DNA from: Heterobilharzia americana
Taxonomy: Eukaryota; Platyhelminthes; Trematoda; Strigeidida; Schistosomatidae
Assembly: GCA_944470555.2 (NCBI GenBank)
Contig: OX104134.1
Location: forward strand, 97,830,701 to 97,894,700
Reading direction: 5' to 3'
Length of the DNA stretch: 64,000 bases
How positions within the stretch are numbered: the first letter of the stretch is position 1; every line of letters begins with the position of its first letter. A program made the position numbers and the translations under genes. Shown here one piece after another: positions 22,425-33,540 of this stretch. The notes beneath the pieces are model-generated. The model made no database searches, was not told where the DNA came from, and saw only the letters and a program-made list of their open reading frames with translations.

Positions 22425-22590
22425 CATCACGAAATGGAGAATTATTGAAAACCTTGGGGTGCTGGACGGCTATTTTGTCCTAGTATGGGACTCCTCACAA
22501 GTACTCACCTACGATTCCGTCAGAGACCGAACTCAAGACCTTTGAGTTTCGTAGTGAACGCACTAACAATTCATCCACTGGGTCGGATTC
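22425..22590 (-). repeat. Beta SINE, degraded minus-strand copy
   Basis: It contains ctggacggctattttgtcctagtatgggactcctcac, the hammerhead complement with a damaged GAAA, and the box B complement gagaccgaactcaagacc. A plus-strand relic follows at 22836. Confidence 0.6.
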
Positions 22591-22835
22591 CCACGGTTTA
22601 TGTTTTCCTACCTCCCTCAGTTCGCAACTCAGCGTGGTCATCTACCAAGGTCTTCATTATGGTGTTCGTTTGTGACATACTTCGAGATGGTTATCCTGGA
22701 GTTCTTATGACAAGCGTCCTGTGGAGTCAGCCAATCGGAAGTGAAGCGGACGCCAAATGAAGACCACGGTGGATAGTCTTGCTATATTGCTAATCGATGG
22801 AAGTAGAAAACCGTGGACAACTTAACTCCTACCCA

Positions 22836-22975
22836 GTGGCTGGATGGTTAACGAGTTCGCTGATCGGGTCGTAGGTGAAAACTTCCGAGGAGTAGCATAT
22901 TGGGACGAAACAGTTGTCAGGTGTTCCCAGGTTTTCAGTAGTTCTCCAAGTGATCAAGCATATATCTTTGCTAGT
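22836..22975 (+). repeat. Beta SINE, degraded plus-strand copy
   Basis: cccagtggctggatggttaacg is the head and gaggagtagcatattgggacgaaacagttgtcaggtgttcccaggtttt the hammerhead and tail. Stem I no longer pairs. Confidence 0.55.
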
Positions 22976-23104
22976 GACTTTAATTAACTTCAATAGGTAA
23001 ATTTAACAGTAGTAATTACTGGAAAATTGTAGACAACTCTCTTCCCGAGGGTTTCCGTTTGTTCGGACAATAAACTGTGTCCAAAGGGTTATCAGTTAGA
23101 CTAA

Positions 23105-23302
23105 CTGTCTTAGATAACCGTGGTTTGACAACCTGTATTGATACTGGGTGATGATTGAAGTGAGATAGAAATCCAGTCAGCAGTCAGCCAGATCTCACAC
23201 CTCTGTTGGTAGAGCACCGCGCCGATAACCCGGAGGTCGCCGGTTCGAATCCTGACGCCACCCAGATTTTCATTTCAAACACAGTCATCGTGCTGTATCA
23301 AA
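23105..23302 (+). repeat. tRNA-bearing fold-back element 5 (tRNA-Ile-like core)
   Basis: Left end ttagataaccgtggtttgacaa...gatactgggtgatgattgaag, then tcagcagtcag, then a tRNA-like core (23198-23263) with TTGGTAGAGC, GAT in the anticodon position, GGTTCGAATCC, and the right end cagattttcatttcaa. The anticodon region resembles isoleucine tRNA. The start of the acceptor and D-arm is eroded, so this is not a functional tRNA. Confidence 0.7.
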
Positions 23303-23439
23303 AAGTTATCTACTAAAAATTGCTGTTTGACTGTGTCACAAGCTAACCAACGAAAATGGTATAAACTTCGACAGTTACTTTTATCGATATTCTTTGAAAG
23401 CGTTTCCATCAAGCGAAAGTTCCCGTAAACTTCAGTGTA

Positions 23440-23765
23440 TGACTGTTGGTCTGATGCATAAAGGGAAGTGTAGACTACCTAGTTGGTGTCCCCGAGACGG
23501 TAGGAATCGGTGGTTGAGGACCTTTGATGATATGGTTGAAAATTGGTCACAATGGTGTTGATGTATTTACTCCTTGACATCTTCGAAAGTTTAAAATATT
23601 GGCACTGACCTTTATCTTCAGACTTTTTCACCTTTGATATTAGTTATTTCCTATGCACCTGTTCTTTGTGTACTACTGTGGATTGTGGCAACTTGAGGCG
23701 ATGCACCTGTGTGTGAGTTTCTACATTGATTTTGTCAGTCAGTCAGTCTACTTAATACTTACTTT
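23440..23765 (+). mobile_element. Second LINE family, 3'-end fragment
   Basis: It shares more than 250 bp with 47540-47860 in the same order: gtagactacctagttggtgtcc, gaatcggtggttgagga, tgttgatgtatttactccttgacat, then ctttgtgtactactgtggattgtggcaactt and a cagtcagtcag end. The first part encodes the C-terminal end of a retrotransposon polyprotein (CRLPSWCPRDGRNRWLRT-like). It is 5'-truncated, as is usual for target-primed insertion. Confidence 0.7.
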
Positions 23766-24199
23766 CCTTTAACTGACCTACAACTCCCCATGAATTCACT
23801 CATTGAAAACAGTGGAATATATTACTGACAAGTAAAGAAAAGAGAATCCCACCAACTAGCAGTCCTAATGAGATCAGTTCTTCAATACACTGAAATATTC
23901 GTACGTTATTTTTACCGTTATTGCTAGGTCCCAACTGATGGTGTAAATGGAACAGATGTCGTTGTGCTGGACTTTTTTCCCTGTAATAATATTCATCCAA
24001 CTGTATTGTGAGTCTGACAGATTGACTGGCTGATAATCAGATTCCTTCAAGTCTGAATGGTGATGACCACATGAGTGCCATAAGAGACGTTGTAGACGAT
24101 ATACCTTGGCCTACAACGTCACGCAGATAGAAAGATTTATAAATGTTTTCAGCAGAAAGACACGTGGATTGGGATTTACTTAAATTGTAATCTGCTTGG
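23766..24199. other. No recognised feature
   Basis: Short opposing frames only. No repeat was identified. Confidence 0.35.
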
Positions 24200-24370
24200 C
24201 GATTAATAGTGGAATCCAGCACGTACGTTTCACCCTATTTGAGACTTGTCAGCTGGACTTACTTGGCTTCTACTGAGCGGTGTTGTTCCCACTAAATCTC
24301 TAACCCAGTACCCATGAATTCAAACACCAAAGCGTTATTCACTGGGCCACTGGGGCGCGACAGCCACCAC
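24200..24370 (-). repeat. Alpha SINE, minus strand
   Basis: The hammerhead (CTGACAA, one core change) and tRNA-like head are both readable. The cleavage position is GTG, which the hammerhead rule (no G at the cleavage base) forbids. Confidence 0.65.
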
Positions 24371-25249
24371 CTGTATGAGTAAACTATTGCCTGAACGGAA
24401 AATCGAGGAAGAAACGACCTTTGTCCAAAACTGTCTACGCGAAAATGGTTGTACACAGAATTTCATTGACAAGTACAATAGGGCAGAAACGAAGAGAATC
24501 AAGTGAAGTACAACTGAAAAGAAGCTCATCTATCTACGCCTTACCTTCAAAGAGGATGAAACCGGCACACTGCTGAGTCATAGACTGAGTACTGCAGTAC
24601 AAAGGACCTATCCACCCCCCAAGTTAGTCAGAAAGCTACAACTCTGTTAGTCATAAGATAGGTGAATAAAGCATAATGTATGAATTAGAGAAAAATCGTG
24701 ACATTAGGGAACAGAATGTCCTTAATATTTGAACACACGTTTATCAGGTCATTGAATGTGGGGCTAACCACATGTGGTCAGAGAAGCATTGTTTGATAAA
24801 GTTATAAATTCATGAACTACAATCATCATCAGCCCTATGTGCAAGAGATTGTTTTAGATAGTTTGATTGAACGTGAAATGAATTCATTTCATCTTTCAGT
24901 CAGAAAGTTTGCGACCGTGACTCAGTGAAATGGCGAACATTCACCATAGATATTGGATTAATCATACCAAAAGGCGTAGTTATTTAGTGAGCCGGATAAC
25001 CACCCCCTCTTCCACCCCACAAATCACAGTTCAAAACCACTTGCAATTCGAAAGAAACCTTTAAATTTGAGAAGAGTAGAATTAAACATTATCACCACGA
25101 TTTTGAAGTGTGTGCGGTTTATTTATTGATTTCAGATTTGTATTCATCATTGATTAATGTCAGAACACGAAATATTGGAACATGAAGACAGTCAACGACG
25201 GCATTGGTGAAGGTTGGGTTATAAAGTGAGCTGACAGAAGTAGGAAATA
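24371..25249. other. No recognised feature
   Basis: AT-rich with no motif-bearing frame. Confidence 0.35.
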
Positions 25250-25440
25250 TAGACCAGTGGCTCAGTGACAGCATACTGGCCGCCGAACCTGAATGTCCTG
25301 GGTTCGATCCCTGACGGGGTCATGGGTGCTCACTGCTGAGGAGTCCCATACTAGGACGAAACAACTGCTCAGTGTTCCCAGATTTCCAATGTCCCTCCAA
25401 CTGATGTCATTCCACGATGAATACCAACCTGAAATTATCA
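25250..25440 (+). repeat. Beta SINE, single plus-strand copy
   Basis: Head with box A (gtggctcagtgac) and box B (GGTTCGATCCC), then the hammerhead at 25331-25374 and the usual tail (ctccaactgatgtca...gatgaatacc). No opposite arm is present, so monomers also exist. Confidence 0.75.
25331..25374 (+). ncRNA. Hammerhead-like motif (beta type), cleavage site altered
   Basis: CACTG/CAGTG stem I, CTGAGGA, GTCC/GGAC and GAAAC are intact. The cleavage triplet has become GCT in place of GTC, which removes the A-U pair next to the cut, so activity is doubtful. Confidence 0.6.
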
Positions 25441-25984
25441 CTACGAAATGGCCTAAGAAGCATAAACGCCAAATATAGCACGCATATCTGACGTTATAAA
25501 TGTGAGGGCCTGACTCATAGCTTTCATATACCACGTTTGATGGTCGCTCAGTTTCTCGGAAGTACAAAAGGTGGTAAGACAATGGAAGGTGTATTGCAAC
25601 GTAAAATTATATGCAATGATACATAAACATTTGCAGTGATGTCGGTTATTTCAAGACCTTTTTCTAGAAAGACATTCTTCAACCAATATGATGTTTAAGC
25701 GTATGAACATGTCTTTACACAAAAATTCGTAGTATGATGGTCGACTGTGAAAGATTTTAAAGATTTCTGACTTTTCTAGAGCGTCTTTGCAATCTAATTG
25801 CACACTGTAACAAATACATAAGTGTGGTTAGCTAGTTGCAAAGTGGAAGTGAAATATTTTTGAGGTGATCAGATCAAGAAATGACACAACTCGGGATGTC
25901 TAAATACTTTGGAGTATGGCTTTCTGGTTACAGTCTGAAGAAAGGTGAACAATAAATTAGACTTTAGGTGTAATCCACTTGGTG
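25441..25984. other. No recognised feature
   Basis: No gene or repeat seen. Confidence 0.35.
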
Positions 25985-26475
25985 GTAGTTAGCACTGGAA
26001 TCCAGGACGCTCGTCTCGTCCTACTTGGAACTCGTCAGGTGAATGTATCTGCATCCCACTAAGTGGTGTTGTTACCACTTAGATTAGAACCCAATACCCA
26101 CCACCAACACCAAAGCTTTATCCACTAGGCCACTGGGGCATGACAGTCACCTCTTGTGCCTCAGGTGTCAGTTGCTTTTTGATACATGTAACTTCCCGTT
26201 GCTAGACAAGGTTGAACTGTTTGGCCACTGTTCGAATATAGTCTCCTATGCGGGTTCTCCGATATTACATAAAGGTTCACTTTACGGTTTATTTCGCGGA
26301 AAAGCTGATGAGCCCCATTTGGGACAAAACCCATATCTTTTGCTCCACTGATAGCCACTACCAAGCAGAGTACATTATATAGTGAATCTGCAGGACTTAT
26401 CAAGGCATTTTGACAGGAACCCGTATCCCAACAGAAGTCGATCAATTCGGTCAGGTATACCAATGGGAAATTACC
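25985..26475. repeat. Alpha SINE head-to-head pair
   Basis: The minus-strand copy (about 25985-26150) has CTGACGA but GAGA in place of GAAA. The plus-strand copy (about 26290-26475) has ctgatgagcc...ttgggacaaaac and a long tail ending gatcaattcggtcaggtat. The order minus then plus repeats the arrangement of the other pairs. Confidence 0.6.
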
Positions 26476-26955
26476 AGTATTGATAAATAATGAAGTGATG
26501 ATAAGACTCAAAACTGACGAAAGCGTCTCAGACCTATCTTCCTCTTAATTTAATTTCATATCTTGATGTCTTTCATCGGTGGTTTCACTCTTGTTTTACG
26601 TAACTGTCAAAATCACTGTTAGCTTTTCAGTATCATTTACTTTTCAGCTTCACGTATTTGTACCTGTCTAATACATCAAAATTTGAACCATCAGAGAGAT
26701 TTGCTAAGGTTTGAACTTTTGTTGTTGTTGTTAAGTACCAGTTTGCAAACGATGATACCAAGTCGAAGCTGGGATTCTACAGTGATTACGGAAAAGATGG
26801 GATTCACTCCAATCAATCATCTAATGGTACTTGGTGTAGAGGGAACTTACAGATGGCTAGTTGAAGCTGGGTGGAACAAAAAAGTATATGCAGTGAAATT
26901 TCAAGATTGAGGTAGTAGTCAGTTTTCCAACAGCCTGCGAAAAAATCTCAAAGTT
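26476..26955. other. No recognised feature
   Basis: A 75-residue plus frame (26683-26910) is unrecognised and lacks motifs. Confidence 0.3.
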
Positions 26956-27108
26956 TTATTATTATTATTTATTAGTCCCTTGGGTTCCTAGTGGAACATA
27001 GGGCTTCAGTAGCACGCCTCCAGTGACCTCTGTTCTCTGAGATCTTTTGAACCTGGTTCCACGACAGCCCAGAAGCTCTCATTTCCTCCTCGCATGACCT
27101 CCTCCATG

Positions 27109-29004
27109 TCACCCTTGGACGTCCAACTCGTCGCTTCCCATGGGGATTCCACTCGAGCAACTGGCCTGACGCGTGATGTCCTCAGTCGGCCTTCTCAGTG
27201 CATGGCCAATCCATCTCCACTTCTTCCTGCATATTTGTTGCGTGATAGGTTCTTGGTTGGTTCGTTCCCAGAGTTCCTTGTTGCTTATTTTTTCTGGCCA
27301 TCTGATCTTCAGCAGCGAGCAGCGTAAGCAGTTGTTGATGAATGTCTGTAGTTTATTGGAAATGCCTTTCGTGACGCGCCAAGTCTCTGAGCCATACAAG
27401 AGCACTGACTTGACGTTGGTGTTGAAAATCCGTATCTTGTTCCGCATGCTGAGTGCAGAAGATCTCCACACTGGTTTCAGGCTAATGAATGCCTGTCTTG
27501 CTTTTCCGATTCTGACTTTGACGTCCTCGTCCGTCCCGCCTGTAGTTGAAACAGTGCTTCCTAGATAAGTGAAGGAGGTTACTTCCTTCAAGTTTCTCCC
27601 GTTGACGGTGATTGGAGTTTGTTGTTGTTGTTGATGGTGGTGGTGCGGTATCTTCATCACTTCTGTCTTCTCTATATTCACCTGAAGTCCCGTCTTAGCT
27701 GCCTCTTCTGTCAACTTGTTAGTTTTTGCCTGCAGATCTTCAAGTTTATGTGACATTAGGCATAAGTCATCGGCGAAATCCAAGTCTTCTAGGTTCTTTT
27801 CCGTCGTCCAGTGTATCCCCCTCTTCTCGCTGCCTACTGTTTGCTGCATGATCCAGTCCACCACAATAAGGAATATCATGGGGGATAGTAGGCAACCTTG
27901 TTTCACTCCTGTCTTCACTTCAAAGGCATCACTGAGCTTCCCATTGTGGATTACTTGGCATGTGGCATCTTCATATAGTTGTTGAATGAGGCGGATAAAG
28001 GTTTGCGGTACTCCGTAGTATTGAAGCAGTTTCCAAATTACTTCTCGGTCGACGCTGTCAAAGGCCTTCTCAAAGTCGATGAAGTTGAGGTATAGAGCTG
28101 ATTGCCATTCTACGCTCTGTTCTATGATGATACGAAGCGTTGCAATTTGGTCAGCACATGATTTGTACTTCCTGAAGCCTGCCTGTTCCGGTCGCAGTTT
28201 TGAATCCAGTGCGTCTTTAAGCCTCTCCAGGATGATGCGGCTTAATATTTTACTTGGGGTGGACAGGAGAGTGATTCCGCGCCAGTTCTTGCAAGCACTG
28301 AGGTCTCCCTTCTTCGGCAGTTTGACAAGGTAACCCTTCTTCCAATCGTCAGGTACCTTCTCTTCCCTCCACACCTTCTGCAATAGTGGTGTGAGCATGT
28401 CCGCTGTTGTCTCTGCATCTGTTCTCAGTGCTTCTGGCGGTATTCCATCTGGTCCTGCTGCTTTCCCGCATTTCAGTAGCTTTATGGCGTTCAGGACTTC
28501 CATTTTCGTTGGGGGATTTATGTTCACTTGTAATTCAGCGGCTGCAGGTGGTATTTCTGGACGAAGTGCAGGTGGTGGTCGATTCAAGAGCTTCTTGAAG
28601 TGGTCGGCCCATCGTTTCCTCTGTTTCTCTTCTTTTGTAATTAAATTTCCTTCTTCATCTTTTATTGGTTTCATCTGTGTTGGTCTCTTCCCTGATAGCA
28701 ACCTGGTTATTTGATACAATGTCGTCAGGTCTCTCTTACCTGCAGCCTGTTCTGCTTCACTTGCCAGTGTGTCGTAGAAGTGTCGTTTGTCTTTGCGTGC
28801 ACTCTTCTTCACTTCTTTATCCAGTGTTTTATACATTGTGCTCAGTTCCTCTTGTCGTTGAGCATCCTTGCACTGGTTTATCTTCTGCTTCACCATCCTC
28901 CTCTCCTCTATCAGCTTCCAGGTATCCGTCGAGATCCATTCCTTGTCTTCTTTCTTCTTCCTTCCTAATACTGTTGTGCAGGTTTCTTTCCACATAGCTT
29001 TCAA
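27109..29004 (-). CDS. RTE reverse transcriptase frame (copy B)
   Basis: This 631-residue open frame would copy element RNA into DNA at a nicked chromosomal site. Visible landmarks: KAAGPDGIPPEAL at 181-193, RT motif A FIDFEKAFDSVD at 308-319, GVKQGCLLSP at 366-375, catalytic FADD at 410-413, a His/Gln run (HHHHQQQQQ) at 454-462, and a C-terminal region with WRWIGHALRRPTEDITRQA. All three catalytic aspartates are present. The frame ends about 45 residues early because of a small insertion (cgagcaactggcctg against cgagcacggcctg in the copy at 58770). The true C-terminus (GKRRVGRPRVTWRRSCEEE) continues in another frame at 26972-27160. The Met at 29004 is just the first in the frame, since upstream the endonuclease is separated by a frameshift. 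Confidence 0.85.
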   Translation of the reverse strand: MKAMWKETCTTVLGRKKKEDKEWISTDTWKLIEERRMVKQKINQCKDAQRQEELSTMYKTLDKEVKKSARKDKRHFYDTLASEAEQAAGKRDLTTLYQITRLLSGKRPTQMKPIKDEEGNLITKEEKQRKRWADHFKKLLNRPPPALRPEIPPAAAELQVNINPPTKMEVLNAIKLLKCGKAAGPDGIPPEALRTDAETTADMLTPLLQKVWREEKVPDDWKKGYLVKLPKKGDLSACKNWRGITLLSTPSKILSRIILERLKDALDSKLRPEQAGFRKYKSCADQIATLRIIIEQSVEWQSALYLNFIDFEKAFDSVDREVIWKLLQYYGVPQTFIRLIQQLYEDATCQVIHNGKLSDAFEVKTGVKQGCLLSPMIFLIVVDWIMQQTVGSEKRGIHWTTEKNLEDLDFADDLCLMSHKLEDLQAKTNKLTEEAAKTGLQVNIEKTEVMKIPHHHHQQQQQTPITVNGRNLKEVTSFTYLGSTVSTTGGTDEDVKVRIGKARQAFISLKPVWRSSALSMRNKIRIFNTNVKSVLLYGSETWRVTKGISNKLQTFINNCLRCSLLKIRWPEKISNKELWERTNQEPITQQICRKKWRWIGHALRRPTEDITRQASCSSGIPMGSDELDVQG

Positions 29005-29021
29005 AGACTTCCAGTGTTCTT

Positions 29022-30124
29022 CTACACAGGTTTCTTCAGGGATGTCCCTCGATGTCTCCCATTTTGTCTTGATGGCTGCTTGAAGATCTCCTTTGTAGTT
29101 TCATCCTTCAGTTTCCGAGTGTTGTACTTGAATTGAGGTCTATCACCAGCTTCCTTGAAGGCTTTTAACTTGATTTGGAAGGTTCCTTGCACTAGATAGT
29201 GGTCTGAACCTACATCTGCTCCTCTTCTTGACCTTGTGTTAAGTAGACTGCGTCTCCATTTTCTTGAGATTGAGATAAAGTCGATTTGGTTTTTAGTGTG
29301 TCCATCTGGTGAAATCCATGTCGCTTTGTGGATATCCTTGTGCCTGAACACACTGCCTCCAATCACCAAATCGTTGAATGCACAGAATTCTGCAAACAAT
29401 TCTCCATTCTCATTCATTTCACCTAGCGCCTCTCGACCCATGGTTAGTTCTCTTCCCGTGTTGTCCCCTCCCAGTTTGGCATTCATGTCGCCCATTAGAA
29501 TTTTGATATCGCCAACTGACGTCTTGTCCAGTGTTGATTGAAGTTGTCTGTAGAATTCCTCCTTTTTCTCTTGCTCTGCATTATTTGTAGGTGCATAACA
29601 TTGTATGATTGTGACCTTTCTTCCTTTTGAGTTGAATCTTGCTGTCATGATCCTGATCCTGGAGGAGATTGGTTCCCACTGCATGAGAGCCTTCGATGCT
29701 CTTGAGGACATCATGATAGCCACCCCTAACTCAGTGTGCTCGTGGTTGGCGTCTGGGTGACAACGGAGTAGATTATTGATTCTCCAGTTGACAGTTTGGA
29801 GAGTCCACTCCCATTCCATCTGCTTTCGCAAATCCCAAGCACTTCGATGTTATACCTTCTCATCTCCTTTGCAATCTGGGCTGCCTTACTGGGTTCAAAC
29901 ATGGTGCGGACATTCCATGTCCCCACGTTTACTTTCGCTTTCATCGAGAGAAGACACATCGGCCAATTGGCTTCCCGAAGGCTTTCACCAACTGGCGTCA
30001 TTTCGCCTCTCCGATTCCAGCGGGGAATAAGTTTGTTTTCATTTTTTATATTTTGTTTGTGCTTTGAAGTTTCTTTAGCGGTTAGATTTGTTTTACGGGG
30101 TAGGGTTGCTAGCCCTATGCCCAA
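29022..30124 (-). pseudogene. RTE endonuclease region (copy B), frameshifted
   Basis: Two overlapping frames make up an APE-type endonuclease. Frame 29726-30124 has NVGTWNVRTMF and CESRW. Frame 29022-29831 has YAPTNN (79-84), GDMNAKLGG (114-122), TWISPDG (171-177), QIDFISIS (182-189) and SDH (209-211). These match the catalytic blocks of the family, including the final Asp-His pair. The break between the frames is at the short word gacaacggag, where other copies have gacaatatcggag. A second break before the RT frame lies near 29085. The enzyme would nick the target site but cannot be made whole from this copy. Confidence 0.85.
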
Positions 30125-30188
30125 CCTTCCCTCTTTGTCCGGGCTTAGGACCGGCTAGTAACTAGTAAACTAGTTAACCAGGCGAGGT

Positions 30189-30849
30189 TAGGCTTCCATA
30201 TATCTCAGATAAACTTGAAGTCTAACCTAAATAAAACCTAATTATTATTCGAAGGAACTTGTTCTTAGGAAAGTAATTATTGACAGCCATAAATTACTAA
30301 TAAAGGTTTAAACATTGCAGCTTATAAACATTTTTAATCCGGTACAATTCACTTCTAGCCTTCATATGAACTCTGGGACACATGTACCAGCTATTCCAGA
30401 ACTATGCTTAATTTCCACATAGTACTGTATTTTGTCCGCAGTTTATATTTTCCTACCTAATACTTTATTCTGCAAAATATGTTTCTAACCTTTTGTAGTC
30501 TGTCTAGTGCTTCTTGATGGATATCGATCTTACTTTCCTACTGAGAGTGCTGAAGTTTCAGAAGACTGTAGACTTCGCCATTTGAAAAGTGACTCACGAA
30601 ACTAAATCCCTCTTTTTTGAGATTTAAGAACAGTGTGACAGTTGTCGTAATCTCTGAAAATTCTCCTACTACTGTATCATTCTGATAGACGGCGAGCAGA
30701 TACAATTCACTGAGAGTAACTATCCATCATTAATGCAAAATAGAATAAACACATAATTCAATGAATTAAGTCAGAGGATACTCATCGCTTTGTGCATCAT
30801 CATAGTATGTACCAACCGGAAAGTAAATTATTGTTACTATTATTATTAC
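30189..30849. other. No recognised feature
   Basis: AT-rich DNA between two RTE copies, without motif-bearing frames. Confidence 0.35.
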
Positions 30850-31409
30850 ATTACTATTTGGCCTTTGGGTTCCTAGTGGGACATAGGACTTCAACAGAAC
30901 TTCGCCACTTCACTCTCTTCTCTCCAGTCTTTTCAACTTGAATTCACGACTGCCAACAATCTTTCATTTCTCCTTCACACGATCTCCTCCGTGTCACCAT
31001 CGGACGTCCAACCTGCCATTTCCCACTCGGGTTCCACTAGACGGCCTGGCGTGGTCGGGTCGGTGATGTCCCCAAAAGGTCTCCTCAGTGTATACCCGAT
31101 CCATCTTCACTTTCTTCTACATATTTGTTGGATGATGGGTTGTTGGTTGGTTGGTTGGTTGATTCGTTGTCTGCCAGCCAAACACAGTTCATTCTTGCTT
31201 ATTTTTATGATTCTGACCATCTATCTGATCTCCATCTTCAGTGTCAGCATCGAGTGAGTGTAGGTGGCAGCTGTTCATCAATGTCTACAGTTTATTGGAA
31301 ACGCTTTTCATAACGCACCAAGTCTCTCAATCATCACATCACATAGAAGCACTGACTTACTTACTGAGATTAGTGTTGAAAATCCGAATGTTGTTCAGGC
31401 TTTATGCTG

Positions 31410-31787
31410 AGTGTAGTGTAGTGTGGTGTAGTTTGGTGTAGTGTGGTGTGATGTGGTGTGGTGTGGTGTGGTGTGGTGTGGTGTGGTGTGGTGTGGTGTG
31501 GTGTGGTGTGGTGTGGTGTAGTGTAGTGTAGTGTGGTGTAGTGTGGTGTGGTGTGGTGTGTTGTGTTGTGGTGTAGTGTAGTGTAGTGTAGTGTAGTGTA
31601 GTGTAGTGTGGTGTGATGTAGTGTAGTGTAGTGTAGTGTAGTGTAGTGTAGTGTAGTGTAGTGTAGTGTAGTGTAGTGTAGTGTAGTGTAGTGTAGTGTA
31701 GTGTAGTGTAGTGGAGTGGAGTGGAGTGGAGTGGAGTGGAGTGGAGTGGAGTGGAGTGGAGTGGAGTGGAGTGCAGTGCAGTGGAGT
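31410..31787. repeat. Long pentanucleotide array with variant blocks
   Basis: About 75 units of 5 bp in which GTGTA, GTGTG, GTGGA and GTGCA variants form separate runs. It stands at the same RTE position (gctgagtgcag in the intact copy) as the AGTGT array at 21271. Open frames across it (Thr-Leu-His-Tyr repeats) are a by-product of the repeat. Confidence 0.9.
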
Positions 31788-33064
31788 TGATCCCCACGCT
31801 GATTTCAGGTTAATGAAGGTGTGTCTTGCTGTCTTTCCAATCCTCGCTGGCTTTGACGTCTTCATCTGTGCCATCGTCACCACCTCCGTCTGTGGTTGAA
31901 ACTATGCTGCCCTGACTAGGTAGATGAAAGAGACAACTTCCTTTATATTTCTCTCGTTGATGGTGATTGGTGCTTGTCGTTGATGTTGTTGTTGGTTGGG
32001 TATTTTCTCCACTCTCACCTGAATTCCCGTCCTCACTTGCCTGCCTCCTCTGTCAACTTGTCCGTTTCCACCTGTACATCTTCGAGTTTCGGCGACAATT
32101 CATCAGACATAAATCATCATCGACGGCGGCGAAATCCAAATCTCCTTCTGTGGTTTTTTCATCGATCCAGCCAGCCATTACCCCACCTCACCCCCACTCT
32201 CACTCCTCACGGTTTGCTGCATGATCCAGTCGACCACAATCAGGGAGATCATTGGTGATAGTAGGCAACAACCTTGTCTTACTCCTGTCCCCTATCTTCA
32301 CTTCAAAGGCATCACTGAGCTTCCCAATGCTGTGTGAATCACTTGGCATGCGGTGTCTTCATATAGCATATAGCTGTTGAATCAGGTTGATAAAGGCTTG
32401 TGGTACTGAGACCGTAGTGTTGAAGTAGCTACCTGTCAAATTACTTCTCGGTCGACGCTGTCCACTGCCTTTTCAATGTTGTTGAATTTGAGGTAGAGAG
32501 TTGAGTTGACTGTCATCCTATACTCCGTTCTATGATGATGTGTAGTGTAGTATAACGTTGCAATTTGATCCACACATGATTCGTTCTTCCTGAAGCCAAC
32601 CAGCCAGCGTGTTCCGGTTGTAATTTTGAATGCAGAGCATTGTTTAGTCGCCCGAGGATGATGAGGCTTGATATTTTGATTGGGGTGGACAACAGCATCA
32701 TTCAGAGTCAGTTCATGCACATACTTAGGTCTCTCTTCTCTGAGAGTTTGACAAGGTAGCTCTTCCTCTCATCAATAGGTAGCCACCTCTCCTTTCTCCC
32801 TTCCTTCCTTCCTTCCTCCCTCACTTACTTACTCACTTACTTCTTTCATTGAAAACCTTCTGCAATATTGGTGTGAGCATGTCCACTACTGTTGTCTCTG
32901 CATCTGTTTTCAGTGCTTGTGAAGGAATTCCATCTGGTCCTGTTGCCTTCCCGGATTTCACCAACCTCATGGCGTTCAGGACTCCACTTCTGCATTCGTC
33001 GGAGTGTTTGTGTTCACTGTTAATTCTGTGTCAGGGCTGCTGATTGCATTTTTCGACGAGTTGC

Positions 33065-33066
33065 AG

Positions 33067-33122
<56 letters not shown>

Positions 33123-33137
33123 GGTGGTGGTGGTGGT
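33065..33137. repeat. (TTG)n followed by (GGT)n within RTE copy D
   Basis: The intact copy has gcaggtggtggtcg at this place; here it is expanded to a long TTG run followed by a GGT run. Confidence 0.85.
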
Positions 33138-33450
33138 CGACTCAAGAGTTTCTTGAAGTTGTCAACCCATCGTTCCCTCCCTTTCTGCTCTTTAGTCCCA
33201 ACTAAGTTTCCTTCAATATCTTTCATTGGTTTCATCTGTGCTGTGTTGATCTCTTCTCAACCAGATAGTATTTTCGTCGTTTGATATAGTGTTGTCAGGT
33301 GTCTGTCTCTCCTACCTGCAGTCTGTTCTGCTTCACTTGCCAGTGTGTCGTAGAAGTGTGTTTTGTCTTTGCGTGCACTCTTCTTCTCTTCTTTGTCCAG
33401 TGTAGTGTTGTGCAGTTTGTGTTCAGTTCTTCTTTTCGTTGTTCATCCCT

Positions 33451-33540
33451 GCACTGCACTGCACTGCACTGCACTGCACTCCACTCCACTCCACTCCACT
33501 CCACTCCACTCCACTCCACTCCACTCCACTCGACTACACT
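33451..33540. repeat. (GCACT)6(CCACT)10 array within RTE copy D
   Basis: Six GCACT units pass directly into ten CCACT units. The intact RTE has a single cttgcactgg at this position, and the copy at 48890 has gcactgcactgg, one extra unit. Confidence 0.9.

Larger units (their letters stand above)
26956..30188 (-). mobile_element. RTE-clade retrotransposon, copy B, nearly complete
   Basis: This copy has both termini: a (TTA)n run at the 3' end (26957-26973) next to the conserved cccttgggttcctagtggaac, and the 5' terminus near 30188. It encodes endonuclease then RT, in the usual RTE order and length (about 3.2 kb). It has the longest intact RT frame in the window. Three or four small indels separate the endonuclease frames from the RT frame and cut the C-terminus. 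It is very similar to the copy at 58770-62004. Confidence 0.93.

Noticed and set aside
28391..28997. Plus-strand frames opposite the RTE copies (for example 28391-28714 and the matching frames at 266, 50530 and 60211)
   Set aside because: They are the antisense of the conserved RT and recur at each copy for that reason only.
31395..31883. Long frames with Thr-Leu-His-Tyr or Thr-Pro-Leu-His repeats
   Set aside because: They are translations of the pentanucleotide field in RTE copy D. A 5-bp unit is open in all frames when it lacks stops, so the length is not evidence for a protein.
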